Assembly (NCBI RefSeq): GCF_900111825.1
Contig: NZ_FOJM01000019.1
Coordinates: 62,001-126,000 of the forward strand
Source: Pedobacter suwonensis
GTDB taxonomy: Bacteria; Bacteroidota; Bacteroidia; Sphingobacteriales; Sphingobacteriaceae
Reading direction: 5' to 3'
DNA: 64,000 bases
Every line of letters starts with the position of its first letter. Position 1 is the stretch's first letter. This document shows, one piece after another, positions 53,897 through 63,912 of this stretch. The translations under genes and the position numbers were made by a program. The notes below the pieces were generated by a model. The model saw only the letters and a program-made list of their open reading frames with translations. It searched no databases and was not told where the DNA came from.

Positions 53897-55222
53897 ATGG
53901 CATTAGACTTAAAATTTATTCAAGAAGAAATCATCGATCAATATTTGAACGATGAAAATCCACGTCCTTGGATTTTAGGTTTTTCAGGAGGTAAAGACTC
54001 TACTATGCTGCTACAAGTTGTATGGTTGGCATTACGTAAGATTGATCCTATTTTACGTAATAGACATGTTTATGTAGTTTGTAATGATACCTTGGTGGAA
54101 AATCCACGTATTGCCAAGTTTATACATATTACCTTAGATCACATTCAAAAGGCAGCAGCCGAAGAGGGGATGCCGATTACAGTACAGCAAACCAGCCCGC
54201 GTTTAGAAGATACCTTTTGGGTAAACTTATTAGGTAAAGGATATCCAGCACCAAATAATTCATTCCGATGGTGTACAGATCGATTAAAAATCGATCCAAC
54301 TACGCAATTTATAAAAAGCAAAATTTCAGAAATAGGAGAGGCTATCATATTGCTAGGTACCAGAAGCGATGAAAGTACTACTCGCGCTAGAAGTATAGCC
54401 AATCACGAAAGTTATATAAAAAGCGAACGCTTAAGAAAACATGTTTTACCAAATGCCTTTGTATTTGCACCTATCAAAGATGTAGAGACCGAAGAACTTT
54501 GGACGTATCTATTACAGGTGAACCCGCCATGGGGAGGTACACACCGTGATCTTGTAACTTTGTACAGAAATGCTTCTGGTGGCGATTGCCCATTGGTGAT
54601 CGATACCACCACACCAAGTTGTGGGCAAAGTCGTTTTGGCTGTTGGGTTTGTTCCGTAGTAAAAAGAGACAAATCTATGGAGGCGTTGGTCGATAATGGT
54701 GAGGAATGGATGGAACCTTTAATAGAGTTTCGGGATATGTTGGTTGATTATCGTAATGATCGTTCATGGCGGCAAACTTGGCGCCGGAATCAAGATGAAG
54801 ATGATGCACATGAAGAAAACTGGGGGCCATATACAACTGAAAAAAGAGCTTTTATGTTGCAGAAGCTACTAGAAGTACAAAAAGAGGTACAGCAAGAAGA
54901 TCCAAATCTAATCTTGATCAACTACCAAGAATTAGTTGCTATCCAGGTTACCTGGCATCGCGATTCTATCTTCGATTACAATGTGGCCGATATCTATAAT
55001 GCGGTTTATCAAACATCAATGACAAAGGAAGAGTTTTCTGATGATCAAGTATTTGAAAAAGACTTATTAAAACAGGTTTGTAATAGCGAAGACGACTTTA
55101 AGGCGATCAACGAAATGTTGGAGCTACAAAAATCAAAAATCATTTTGGTTAATAAATATGGCATTCAAAGCGATCTGGATAATTACCTTACTAATTTAGC
55201 TAATAAACGCTTGGCATGTTAA
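53897..55222 (+). CDS. dndC: DNA phosphorothioation protein DndC
   Basis: 441 residues. PP-loop SGGKDS (30-35), as in PAPS reductases and ATP pyrophosphatases; Cys231, Cys242, Cys249 and Cys252 (CGQSRFGCWVC) are candidates for the 4Fe-4S cluster. It activates DNA or carries sulfur in replacing a backbone oxygen by sulfur. First gene of dndCDE; overlaps dndD by 7 bases. No cysteine desulfurase dndA is adjacent, so a chromosomal IscS probably supplies sulfur. Confidence 0.93.
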   Translation: MALDLKFIQEEIIDQYLNDENPRPWILGFSGGKDSTMLLQVVWLALRKIDPILRNRHVYVVCNDTLVENPRIAKFIHITLDHIQKAAAEEGMPITVQQTSPRLEDTFWVNLLGKGYPAPNNSFRWCTDRLKIDPTTQFIKSKISEIGEAIILLGTRSDESTTRARSIANHESYIKSERLRKHVLPNAFVFAPIKDVETEELWTYLLQVNPPWGGTHRDLVTLYRNASGGDCPLVIDTTTPSCGQSRFGCWVCSVVKRDKSMEALVDNGEEWMEPLIEFRDMLVDYRNDRSWRQTWRRNQDEDDAHEENWGPYTTEKRAFMLQKLLEVQKEVQQEDPNLILINYQELVAIQVTWHRDSIFDYNVADIYNAVYQTSMTKEEFSDDQVFEKDLLKQVCNSEDDFKAINEMLELQKSKIILVNKYGIQSDLDNYLTNLANKRLAC

Positions 55223-57351
55223 TAGATAATATTACACTAAAAAATTTTAGGGCTTATCAAGGCAAGCAACCAATTACCTTATCCACCAATCCTGAGAAAC
55301 ATGTAACCATTATTTCTGGTCAAAATGGCTTTGGTAAAACATCATTACTAACATCTCTGGTTTGGATTTTATATGGCAAACTTATGGTTGATGTAGATGA
55401 GCGCTATCGTAAAGAAGTTTACGAAAGTGGTGGTTATCATCGCTATGCTTTTAAATTAATGAACCGTAATGCCTTGCAAGAGGCGGTTGAGCAAGAAAAC
55501 GTATTAAAAGCAGAAAGAGCATCCACTCAAAACAGATTAGAACTTGCCAGAATTGATGCGGAAATAGACGCGTTGTATAGTTTTAGTGGCAAGCTGGTTT
55601 TAACCAATATCTTTATTCCTCATCTATCATGTAATGAGGTAAGCATTGCCAGAACTTACAATACACGCAAAGAAAGAGAAGAATTAGAAATTCTAATAGA
55701 TGGTAGAGCGAACGAGCTCACCAAAACTATTGGGCAAGATATTTTCATCAATGACTTTATTTTACCTAAAGAGATTGCCAAATTCTTTTTCTTCGATGCC
55801 GAGAAAATCACAGCGCTGGCTGAAGTAAAAAATATAGATGAAAAGTTATATTTCAGTAAAGCCTATAATGAGGTTTTAGGTATAAAAAAATATACCGATC
55901 TCAAACAAAATTTGGAAAACCTTCAGCTAAGAATTAGTAAAAAATCAGCATCGAAAGGTGATCTTAAAAAAATCGACGAGTTACAGACCAGGCTTCATCA
56001 GCTACAAGAACTTTCTGTATTACATAAAGAAGAATTAGAGAAGAAAGAGCAAGAGCAACTGATCAAAGCAGCTGAATTGTCTAAGGCGCAAGAAGAATTG
56101 GTGAGAAAGGGCAGTGCAATGTCAGATCAGGAACTGAACGATTACCGTAAAATGCGTACCAACTTGCGTGAAGCAATGGCTAAGAATAAATCGGATTTTA
56201 ACGAATTGTTGGAATTGGCTCCTTTTGCTATGTTGATGGGTAAAATGCAGCAGGTGAAAGATCAGATTGCGGTAGAAGAGCGGCAACAGCATACACATTT
56301 ATTAAATAGCTTGCTGAAAGAAAAATATAGTGAACTTAAATCTGCTTTTGCTTTACTTAAAGAAGTAAATCAGAAAGAAATAGAGCAAATCTTACAGACA
56401 CATTTACAAGCAGAAACTAATAAGGAAACAAACATTTTATTAGCCTTTACACCTGATCAAACCAGCCTTTTTAATAATATTTATGCAAATCTACAAAACG
56501 CCTACGCAAAGCAGTTTAAAGCTTTAGTGGCCGAAGGTAAGCGTTTGCAAAGCAGTTTTAACATTACAGATAAAAAACTCAGAGATGCAGATATTAAAGC
56601 AATAGACCCTGTAATTAAAGTAATTAAGAGTAATTACAATGAACTAAATACAGCCTTAGCCAAGCTTAACGAAAAAATAGGCTATTTAAAAGCAGAGCTA
56701 AGTACTTCCGAAAAAGAAGTAGCCAGTATTCAGCGTCAATTGTCTGAACAAACTAAGCATATCAAGGTAGAACGTCAAGATCAGGAAAAGTCTGCTACCA
56801 CTCAACGTTTAATTCAACAGCTTGAAACATTTCTTCTTCAATTGAAATTGAAGAAGAAAGCTTCTTTAGAGAAAAACATCAAAAAAGAATTGAACAGCTT
56901 AATGCACAAACAGGCTTTTGTAGAGCACGTAGAAGTGAAGATAGAAGGCGATTTAATCGATATTGATCTTTTCGATATCAATGGTAACATCATCAATAAA
57001 GAAGGTTTATCTAAAGGCGAGCAACAATTATATGCTACCGCTTTATTAAAGGCTTTAGTTACGGAGTCTAACATCCAGTTCCCTGTCTTTATTGATAGTC
57101 CATTGCAGAAGCTCGATAAAAAACATGCAGCTAACATCATTAAAGAGTTTTATCCTTCGGTATCAACCCAGGTGGTACTATTTCCTTTACTGGAGAAAGA
57201 ACTTTCCGAAGAAGAATATGAGTTATTATTACCTAAGATTGGAAAAGCTTATCTGATTAGGCAAGAAGCTAATTATGCTTCTACTTTTGCTGATCTATAT
57301 CCTAAAGATTTATTTAGTCAATTTAACCAAAGTTTAAAGGCTTATGTTTAG
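55216..57351 (+). CDS. dndD: DNA phosphorothioation protein DndD
   Basis: 711 residues, SMC/Rad50-like. Walker A GQNGFGKTS (35-43), long central coiled coil (about 225-580), signature GLSKGEQQLYATALL and Walker B/D-loop PVFIDSPLQKLDKKH near the C-terminus. ATPase thought to open or scan DNA for DndC/DndE. Overlaps dndC by 7 and dndE by 8 bases. Confidence 0.93.
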   Translation: MLIDNITLKNFRAYQGKQPITLSTNPEKHVTIISGQNGFGKTSLLTSLVWILYGKLMVDVDERYRKEVYESGGYHRYAFKLMNRNALQEAVEQENVLKAERASTQNRLELARIDAEIDALYSFSGKLVLTNIFIPHLSCNEVSIARTYNTRKEREELEILIDGRANELTKTIGQDIFINDFILPKEIAKFFFFDAEKITALAEVKNIDEKLYFSKAYNEVLGIKKYTDLKQNLENLQLRISKKSASKGDLKKIDELQTRLHQLQELSVLHKEELEKKEQEQLIKAAELSKAQEELVRKGSAMSDQELNDYRKMRTNLREAMAKNKSDFNELLELAPFAMLMGKMQQVKDQIAVEERQQHTHLLNSLLKEKYSELKSAFALLKEVNQKEIEQILQTHLQAETNKETNILLAFTPDQTSLFNNIYANLQNAYAKQFKALVAEGKRLQSSFNITDKKLRDADIKAIDPVIKVIKSNYNELNTALAKLNEKIGYLKAELSTSEKEVASIQRQLSEQTKHIKVERQDQEKSATTQRLIQQLETFLLQLKLKKKASLEKNIKKELNSLMHKQAFVEHVEVKIEGDLIDIDLFDINGNIINKEGLSKGEQQLYATALLKALVTESNIQFPVFIDSPLQKLDKKHAANIIKEFYPSVSTQVVLFPLLEKELSEEEYELLLPKIGKAYLIRQEANYASTFADLYPKDLFSQFNQSLKAYV

Positions 57352-57736
57352 TAATATCAAAACATCTAAAGCCAATAAAGAATTGGTTACACAATTAACA
57401 AATAGACTAAACCTTGGCCCTGAAAATGTCATAGCTCGTTTAGCTTTTAGTTATTCTATCGCTCAAGAAAGAAAGCTAGACTTGAAGCAAATGTCCGACT
57501 CACAAGGAAAAGAATATAATGTAAAGGTACTTTTTGGAAATTACCCAGATGTTTATTTGTCTATGCTAGCTTTACACTATCAAATCAACATTCATCATGT
57601 AGACTTAGCAAAATATACAAAGATGCATATCGATGATGGTCTGGAATTAATAGATAAAGCACTAAAAAGCAGAACAAATGTAACGGGCAATGATTTTTTA
57701 ATCAATGAGATAGAAAAGGGCTTACAATTATTGTAA
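57344..57736 (+). CDS. dndE: DNA phosphorothioation protein DndE
   Basis: 130 residues, normal DndE length. RLNLGPENVIARLAFSYSIA is the DndE N-terminal signature. It binds nicked DNA in the modification complex. Last gene of the modification operon; its stop codon is inside a terminator hairpin (57713-57745). Confidence 0.92.
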   Translation: MFSNIKTSKANKELVTQLTNRLNLGPENVIARLAFSYSIAQERKLDLKQMSDSQGKEYNVKVLFGNYPDVYLSMLALHYQINIHHVDLAKYTKMHIDDGLELIDKALKSRTNVTGNDFLINEIEKGLQLL

Positions 57737-57745
57737 GTCCTTTTC
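57713..57745. terminator. Bidirectional terminator over the dndE stop codon
   Basis: GAAAAGGGCTTACAA (57713-57727) pairs with TTGTAAGTCCTTTTC (57731-57745) over 15 bp with one G-U pair. It covers the last dndE codons and the stop and serves both the dndCDE operon and the facing operon, which ends at 57760. Confidence 0.8.
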
Positions 57746-57759
57746 TATAATTTGAAATT

Positions 57760-58197
57760 TTATGCTACCTCACGGTTAAAGATTTCCTGCTTAATTTTTT
57801 CTAGATCGTTGAAACTGTTCTCTCCATTATCAATCAGCTTTTGAATATAATAGAAACCTCCGTTTGCATACTCGTTAATTAGATCAATTGCTTGCTTTGG
57901 TTCTTTTAAGATATCTAAACTGCCGGTTTTTGAAATACATAAGCAGATTAATGCCTGGGCAATTTTGTCTCCATTATTGTTTCGCATTGTATTTAAATTG
58001 AAAGGTTTGTCTGCTAGGGGCGAAGTTAATTTACGTTTTTCACCGTAAAAGAATCCTATTGTTGCAGCCCAAGCGAAGCACTGCCAGTGATAAGTAAAGA
58101 CATTAAAGTTACCTCCTTGCTTAGTTGCAAATTTCTCAATAATGTTTTCTTTAATTTTCTGCTCAAATGTAAATTTGATTTCAAATATGTTTTCCAT
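57760..58197 (-). CDS. Dnd-associated small protein
   Basis: 145 residues, helical, with the segment GNFNVFTYHWQCFAWAATIG (about 28-47). No catalytic motif seen. It ends the minus-strand restriction-type operon and starts 7 bases after the Rad50-like gene. It resembles the group of dnd-associated proteins without known function; I believe a TIGRFAM family (dnd system-associated protein 4) covers such proteins, but cannot confirm this. Confidence 0.65.
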   Translation of the reverse strand: MENIFEIKFTFEQKIKENIIEKFATKQGGNFNVFTYHWQCFAWAATIGFFYGEKRKLTSPLADKPFNLNTMRNNNGDKIAQALICLCISKTGSLDILKEPKQAIDLINEYANGGFYYIQKLIDNGENSFNDLEKIKQEIFNREVA

Positions 58198-58204
58198 GCA
58201 AATT

Positions 58205-60358
58205 CTATTTTAATTGAATTACTTTAGTTGACACCTCATGTAAATCGGGATTTTTATCACTTTCGCAGTATACATTACTGTCTAATAGGTAAATACGAGA
58301 TATTTTACTTTGACTAGTTAATTCCTCAAAATTACTATTTTCTATATCAACGTCTTTAGTAATAATGATTGATTGTTTAAATATATCTTTAACACCTAAT
58401 AAATACTTATGAGTAGTTGGTATATCAAAATTTGAACTAGGTGCGTCACTAATGAAAGGATAATAAGTGTCAAGAGCTTCTTGATTTAAGGACAGCATAG
58501 CGTTGATAATGCTCATCTTTTTTCGGTCGTGATGACTAGTATTTAGCCCGCCGTCAAATTCTATCGTATAATCGGCATTAATTTTAACTTCGCCCTTATA
58601 TCCATTGTCGTGTTCGGTAAACTTTTGATAAAATTCATTTGCTCTGATCTCTATTTTACTTAATAAATCTTTCCTAGCGTTTTCTTGAACTCTTTTAAAG
58701 ATGTCCTCTAAAAATATAGATATATTTTTCCATTCTGTTTCACTTACTGTTGTTGTGCCTGTCTTCTTCCCAATTCGCTCTAAATCTTTTTCAGCTAATT
58801 TTAATTCCGATTTTGCATTCGCCAACGCTTCTTTTGAAGCTTCTAATCTCCGGTGTTCTCTAGCTAAGTTAGATCTTGATGCCTTTATCCGGTTATCAAC
58901 TAGATCTCCTTGGCCTACTTGCTCAATTGGATTTACTCCATGTTTCTTTTTTATCTCTTCAAGCTGTTCATCTAGCGTAGACTGCTTTTTTAATAGCATT
59001 CGATATTGAGCCTGAAGTTGCTCCATTTTTTCGTCGGACTCCATAAATTGTTTATCTATGGAGTCTAGAGATATTCGTAATAAATTGGGATAGTCTTGTA
59101 TTGATCCTACAAATCGTTCAAACTTTTTAGAGAACTCTAAGTTGTTTGAATAATCTTCCATCTCTTTGAGATAAACCTCTTGCTCTTCTATTCTTTTCAG
59201 AACCCAATTATAGGCATCTGTTCCTTCCGAAGCGTCAGAACCACAAACAAAACATGTCTTGTTTTTTATAATTTCCTCTAATTTTGATCTTCCAGGATTA
59301 TCTAAGTACTTTTTTTCTGGAACAGTGTCCTGTACTTCATTATGTTTGTTAATGATATCATCACAAATATTTATTTCGTTAGAGAAACCTCTTAAAATCC
59401 AGAGATTAGGTATTTGGATTCGTTGGTAGTCATCTAATTCTGTCAATTTATTCATGACATCTTTAGTGTCGGCTTTGCATTTATTATAATCATTAACCAG
59501 TTTAGTAAAATTGGCAAGCCCTTTCATTTTTCCTTCATCTTCCGCAAGGGCCATCTCAATTTTTGTAATATTAAGCTCGATATTAGATTTAGCTTTTTCT
59601 TCAGTTTCTACAGTATTTTGATATAATTGTATTTTAGCTAACGTAGCATTTATCTCTTTATTTGTCTTGTTGTTGTCGCCAATTCTAGCTCGCTCTAATT
59701 TTTCTATTTTGGCTTTTGCATTTGTAATAATTGCTGAAACTTTTTCATAGTAAGGATAGTAAGAAATATGTTTTACTGCCGCTTTTAAGGTGGCTTTATC
59801 CCTAAAGTTTATGAGGCTATCTAAAGACTCACCCTGAAACCAGATGTAGTTTCTAATTTCTTCCGGGAATAAACTTCTTAACACCTGTTCAGCCATCATG
59901 TCTGTTCTAACTTGTGTACCTCTGCTCGTCTCATAGGTTACTTTAATAATGCTGTTTCCCACATTCCAAGCTTCTGGCGAAAGCCAGTTTTCACTGTCTA
60001 GTCTTTTTGCAGTAACCGATCTTTCTATTTCATAAAGAACTCCCTTTTCATCTTCTAGTTCTAAATGGACGTGCGTACTTACATCTTCATTTACATCTGT
60101 TTCGTATAATGCTTTCCTATTTAAGAAATCTTGGCGATTCATCGCAAACTTATTATTGTGAGGAAAACCGTCAGTTGACCTCCATCCTAAATCAGTAATA
60201 TAAATGTCCCCAAAAAGAACCCAATAAAATGCATTGAACAGTTTTGATTTGCCTTTTCCTCCGTTTCCAATGATTAGATTTAATCCCATAGAAAACTCTA
60301 TAGATTGGATACCATAATAAGATTGAAAATTTTTAATGGTTATCGTTTTGATATTCAT
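58205..60358 (-). CDS. Rad50-like zinc-hook ATPase of the Dnd island
   Basis: 717 residues. Walker A GNGGKGKSK (31-39), coiled coils (about 215-310 and 395-570), a CxxC zinc hook (C369-V-C372, CFVCG) at the apex, and Walker B YPFISDAPSSNFD near 640. A second SMC-type ATPase in the island, distinct from DndD, which lacks the hook. Likely a DNA-binding motor of the phosphorothioation-dependent restriction arm. The stop of the 66-residue gene before it overlaps its start. Confidence 0.82.
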   Translation of the reverse strand: MNIKTITIKNFQSYYGIQSIEFSMGLNLIIGNGGKGKSKLFNAFYWVLFGDIYITDLGWRSTDGFPHNNKFAMNRQDFLNRKALYETDVNEDVSTHVHLELEDEKGVLYEIERSVTAKRLDSENWLSPEAWNVGNSIIKVTYETSRGTQVRTDMMAEQVLRSLFPEEIRNYIWFQGESLDSLINFRDKATLKAAVKHISYYPYYEKVSAIITNAKAKIEKLERARIGDNNKTNKEINATLAKIQLYQNTVETEEKAKSNIELNITKIEMALAEDEGKMKGLANFTKLVNDYNKCKADTKDVMNKLTELDDYQRIQIPNLWILRGFSNEINICDDIINKHNEVQDTVPEKKYLDNPGRSKLEEIIKNKTCFVCGSDASEGTDAYNWVLKRIEEQEVYLKEMEDYSNNLEFSKKFERFVGSIQDYPNLLRISLDSIDKQFMESDEKMEQLQAQYRMLLKKQSTLDEQLEEIKKKHGVNPIEQVGQGDLVDNRIKASRSNLAREHRRLEASKEALANAKSELKLAEKDLERIGKKTGTTTVSETEWKNISIFLEDIFKRVQENARKDLLSKIEIRANEFYQKFTEHDNGYKGEVKINADYTIEFDGGLNTSHHDRKKMSIINAMLSLNQEALDTYYPFISDAPSSNFDIPTTHKYLLGVKDIFKQSIIITKDVDIENSNFEELTSQSKISRIYLLDSNVYCESDKNPDLHEVSTKVIQLK

Positions 60359-60558
60359 CAGCTACATATATTTTTTATATTGACAATATATTGGCTTATC
60401 AAATTATCTGGTTCGCTAGGGTCGGTAGCTAGGCTAGATAGCATTTTTGCAACCTGTTTTGATTTAGCAGTATCGACCGTACGTACTTCTTTTCCATCTT
60501 TTAGCGTATCATCAATCTCTTTTTCGATCAATTTGTACATTTCATCTTGTATTGCCAT
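60358..60558 (-). CDS. Small protein between PLD-helicase and Rad50-like genes
   Basis: 66 residues, acidic-helical (MAIQDEMYKLIEKEIDDTLK). Its stop overlaps the Rad50-like ATG by 1 base, and it lies 10 bases after the helicase gene. The tight packing argues it is real. Possibly a small subunit of the restriction complex; no family recognised. Confidence 0.65.
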   Translation of the reverse strand: MAIQDEMYKLIEKEIDDTLKDGKEVRTVDTAKSKQVAKMLSSLATDPSEPDNLISQYIVNIKNICS

Positions 60559-60568
60559 TTGTTATTTG

Positions 60569-62782
60569 TTAATTATATTGTTCGTTTTCCTTTTCTAGCA
60601 TTTCAAATAAATCAATACCTAATATCTCGCAATAATCCTTTAGTTCACCGTAGAGTATATCAATTTGGTTGTCGGCTAACACGGCAAAATTTGCAATCCT
60701 TTTTACTTCTGCGGTAAATAAGCTTTTTTCAACAGTGCTAATTCCACCATCGATATTTGGAGGTAATACAATTAGGTCCCAAATTTTTGCTTTATCCTTA
60801 CCTTCACTTTTTCTTAATACTCTACCTCTTCTTTGAACAAACTGGCGGGGATTACCAGTACTTGAGCAAAAGACTGCATGTTCGGTTCTTGGGATATCAA
60901 CACCTTCGTCTAAACACTTCATTGCTAATAATACATCAATATGTCCATCTGCAAAATTCTTGAGGATTTGCTCTGAATCTTTTATGCCTCCAGTGAATTT
61001 ATAATACTTATACTTGCGTGCCTTAAACATTTCGGCATATTCGTCTATAATGTGCATATCTTCATTATCAATCTCATACTCTTCATCATCAGCATAGTCA
61101 GGCTCGTAGCCTTCAGGCACAAACACAAAAGTGTACTTTAGTTTATGTTCCGATTTAAAGGAGTCTAAAAGTGTAGATATTGCTGTTTTTTTGTTTTCAG
61201 CTTTATGAACTATACGTTTTCTTTTTAAGAGAAGCATTTCAGCTTCTTTTTTATATTTACCAGTTTCTGTGTCGATATATTTCCTCAAGTTACTAGTGAT
61301 ATTTTTATACTCGATCATTTCAATTTCTGTTAACTCCACAAAAATTGGATAGTAATCATAATGACAAAGGATTTTATTATCAATAGCCTGCTTCATAGTA
61401 TATCGAAAAGTATATTGCGGCGGCTTAGAATTGAAAAATTGGTACATTTTTTCTGATCCTCCTTCGTCGTAAATCCTTTCCGGCGTGGCAGATAATCCTA
61501 TTCGTTGATTGATTTGCTGCGGAATGTTTTTTAAACTTGTGGGAGAACCAATATTGTGTGCCTCATCAGCTATATACATAAAGGAATCAACACCTTTTGT
61601 TTTCGTAATAAAAGTTTGTATTTCACTACGATTAAAAGTAGCATAGGTGGTTATAATTATGATGTTCTTTTTTTGTTCGAAAATGCTTCTAGTTGTGTAT
61701 CTTCTTAAAATGTCTTTCCAGTTTTTTTGTGTATGAGTGGAAACAACATTTTGAAAATTAAAAGCAACAACTTCCTTTTCCCACTGCATTGCTAATGCCT
61801 GGGTAGGTACGGCGATTATAACTTTATAAAAACCATTTTTCTGATATTCCTTTAAAATGCAGTTCAATGCGGTAATCGTTTTTCCAGATCCCGTTGCCAT
61901 TGCAAAAATTCCCTTTCGGTCATTTTCAATCCACGCTTTATAGGCTTTTTTTTGAATTTCTCGTTCTTCTGGATAAGGAAACCTAGGCTCGTTCGCTATT
62001 TTTTCTAATTCCAATTCTAAAACACTTACATAGGCCTCTAGTTCCTTGCTTTTAAAGATCTGGTTCTTTTTGCGTATCAAATCAGACTCTTCTACCAACA
62101 GCTCTTTCAAATCATCTCCATTAAATTCGTTTTTTATAGCAATGGTAATTTGATGAATATCTAAATATTCTAAATGATTTGCCTTACCTTCAAAAATCTG
62201 ATCAAAATAGGCTTGGTCCTCGACAATTTTATGCTTTGATGCTTCACTATCGCTAGCTAAAAAACAGTTTAAGCTTTCCGCATTTTCCAGCAAGCCAAAT
62301 GCGGTAAAGTTGCACGATGCATGAAATGATACGCTATCATTGTCATCTCTGAAAATACCGTCTTTATAATGTGCAATACCTTTAGATTTTGGTTTAACAA
62401 TCTTAATTTCAATTCGATCGTTAGCAATTAAATAAGCTAAACATTTAAAAAAATGTTTGCCATATTCATCTAATCCAGATCTAATACTACTTATATCTTC
62501 TAGGTCAAATGGAATTTGAACGTCTTTATTCTTACCTGCTATTACGGCCGCCTTATCTTCTTCAGAAAGGATGTGGTTAGCTACAATACGCATTTTGCCA
62601 CCCTTATAAATAAACTGGGCAAAGCCTAGGGATAATACATTAATAGCAGCAGAACTAAAATAACCCAATAGCAAATCAAACTCCTTGGCATTGCTAAGGC
62701 AGTCTAAATAGAATTTTAAAGGCTCATGTTCTGAACCTGTTCTATAACTTTTGCTTTTTGGGAATTGAATGTTGTTAAGCAT
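60569..62782 (-). CDS. PLD-nuclease/SF2 helicase, Dnd restriction-type enzyme
   Basis: 737 residues. N-terminal phospholipase-D-like domain with HYK (H138, K140) and SFHASCNFTAFG; SF2 helicase with Walker A MATGSGKT (295-302), DEAH (406-409), and motif VI QFVQRRGRVLRK. I know this layout from the dnd-linked restriction enzyme family described by comparative profiling. It probably cuts DNA lacking phosphorothioate. It directly follows the DGQHR gene (1 base apart). Confidence 0.85.
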   Translation of the reverse strand: MLNNIQFPKSKSYRTGSEHEPLKFYLDCLSNAKEFDLLLGYFSSAAINVLSLGFAQFIYKGGKMRIVANHILSEEDKAAVIAGKNKDVQIPFDLEDISSIRSGLDEYGKHFFKCLAYLIANDRIEIKIVKPKSKGIAHYKDGIFRDDNDSVSFHASCNFTAFGLLENAESLNCFLASDSEASKHKIVEDQAYFDQIFEGKANHLEYLDIHQITIAIKNEFNGDDLKELLVEESDLIRKKNQIFKSKELEAYVSVLELELEKIANEPRFPYPEEREIQKKAYKAWIENDRKGIFAMATGSGKTITALNCILKEYQKNGFYKVIIAVPTQALAMQWEKEVVAFNFQNVVSTHTQKNWKDILRRYTTRSIFEQKKNIIIITTYATFNRSEIQTFITKTKGVDSFMYIADEAHNIGSPTSLKNIPQQINQRIGLSATPERIYDEGGSEKMYQFFNSKPPQYTFRYTMKQAIDNKILCHYDYYPIFVELTEIEMIEYKNITSNLRKYIDTETGKYKKEAEMLLLKRKRIVHKAENKKTAISTLLDSFKSEHKLKYTFVFVPEGYEPDYADDEEYEIDNEDMHIIDEYAEMFKARKYKYYKFTGGIKDSEQILKNFADGHIDVLLAMKCLDEGVDIPRTEHAVFCSSTGNPRQFVQRRGRVLRKSEGKDKAKIWDLIVLPPNIDGGISTVEKSLFTAEVKRIANFAVLADNQIDILYGELKDYCEILGIDLFEMLEKENEQYN

Positions 62783-63910
62783 TTATGATTGAATACCTTC
62801 AGATGATATCAATAATTTCTTAATCTTATTAAACCCAGAACCAGAATTATATCCTGAAAAAGGACCTCCGTTAATCCAATCCTCAGATTTTAACTGGCTT
62901 GAATTAATTTTCTTTCTAATTTCAGAAATTGAATTCTCTTTAAAGCCTTTAGAGGCAATTGTTTCAGCAAAAAAGGAATTGATTGAATTTGTTCCTATTC
63001 CTTTTTGGATATAGTATTTACTAGAATAAAATGTGTTAATTACTTCGCCGAACTCATTTTGAGATATCTCTTTTGTAAAAGCGGCATTCCATTTTTTATA
63101 AATGATGTCAGACCATAAAATGTCTAAAAAGTCTCCTAAAAATACCGAAGCTTTGTCACAAAAATCTATAATTTTCTTTTTATCAGTTGTGTTTGGCGCA
63201 GGGTTTTCTTTTAAGTATGATTCGACTATTTTTGAAATAGATTCGCTAAACATAGTAACACCGATTATTCCAAAATTGAAATCTGTTTGGATATTAAATT
63301 TTATGGCATTTGACCAAACACCTTCTTTTTTCTCTTTCAATTTATGCGCTGTCTTAATTGAAATATGGTTATTAAGATTGCTGATCTTTTCTTCTAAAAT
63401 TTCGTAGTTATGTTTAGCAAGCTGAGCTAAATCGGTGTTAATGCGTTTTGATTTTGAATTTATATCCCTAAATATTTCCAATTCAATAGATCTTCTATTT
63501 TCATTAGAAATTACAATTGTTACTGGCAAACTGAAATCTTTAACTTCATCCTGTTTTTCGATAGCTTTTTTAATCCCTTCGATTCTGTGCTGACCATCTA
63601 CAATTCTAAAGATGCACGCGTTTTCATCTATATTTAATGATATACCTTTTTCGTCTTCAATCAGATTTTTCTCAATATCTTTTTTATCTACACCTAGAAT
63701 GATTGAAGTAGGAAGTATGAAATCTTTAGCGTTATCAAGGATATAGTTTTTAATTTTATTATAGTGGACCTTATTAGCCTCACGTTGATAACCTTCAGGA
63801 TCTTGATTATAGGTTAAAACTTTAGAAATCTTGATCAATATCTCAGCTGGTAAAACAGTAGTGATAAATTTCTGATTGTTTTGTATATATGTTAAAACTT
63901 TTACATTCAT
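62783..63910 (-). CDS. dndB: DGQHR-domain protein, DndB-like
   Basis: 375 residues with the DGQHR motif at 105-109 (IFRIVDGQHRIEGIKKAI). DndB is a regulator that binds the dnd promoter and tunes modification. Here the gene lies in the facing restriction operon and not before dndC, so it may be a DndB relative with another role. Symbol given on family and context. Confidence 0.75.
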   Translation of the reverse strand: MNVKVLTYIQNNQKFITTVLPAEILIKISKVLTYNQDPEGYQREANKVHYNKIKNYILDNAKDFILPTSIILGVDKKDIEKNLIEDEKGISLNIDENACIFRIVDGQHRIEGIKKAIEKQDEVKDFSLPVTIVISNENRRSIELEIFRDINSKSKRINTDLAQLAKHNYEILEEKISNLNNHISIKTAHKLKEKKEGVWSNAIKFNIQTDFNFGIIGVTMFSESISKIVESYLKENPAPNTTDKKKIIDFCDKASVFLGDFLDILWSDIIYKKWNAAFTKEISQNEFGEVINTFYSSKYYIQKGIGTNSINSFFAETIASKGFKENSISEIRKKINSSQLKSEDWINGGPFSGYNSGSGFNKIKKLLISSEGIQS

Positions 63911-63912
63911 AA

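Noticed and set aside
53897..57736. A dndA cysteine desulfurase in the cluster
   Set aside because: No gene with a desulfurase motif is present between 52 and 64 kb; sulfur supply must come from elsewhere.
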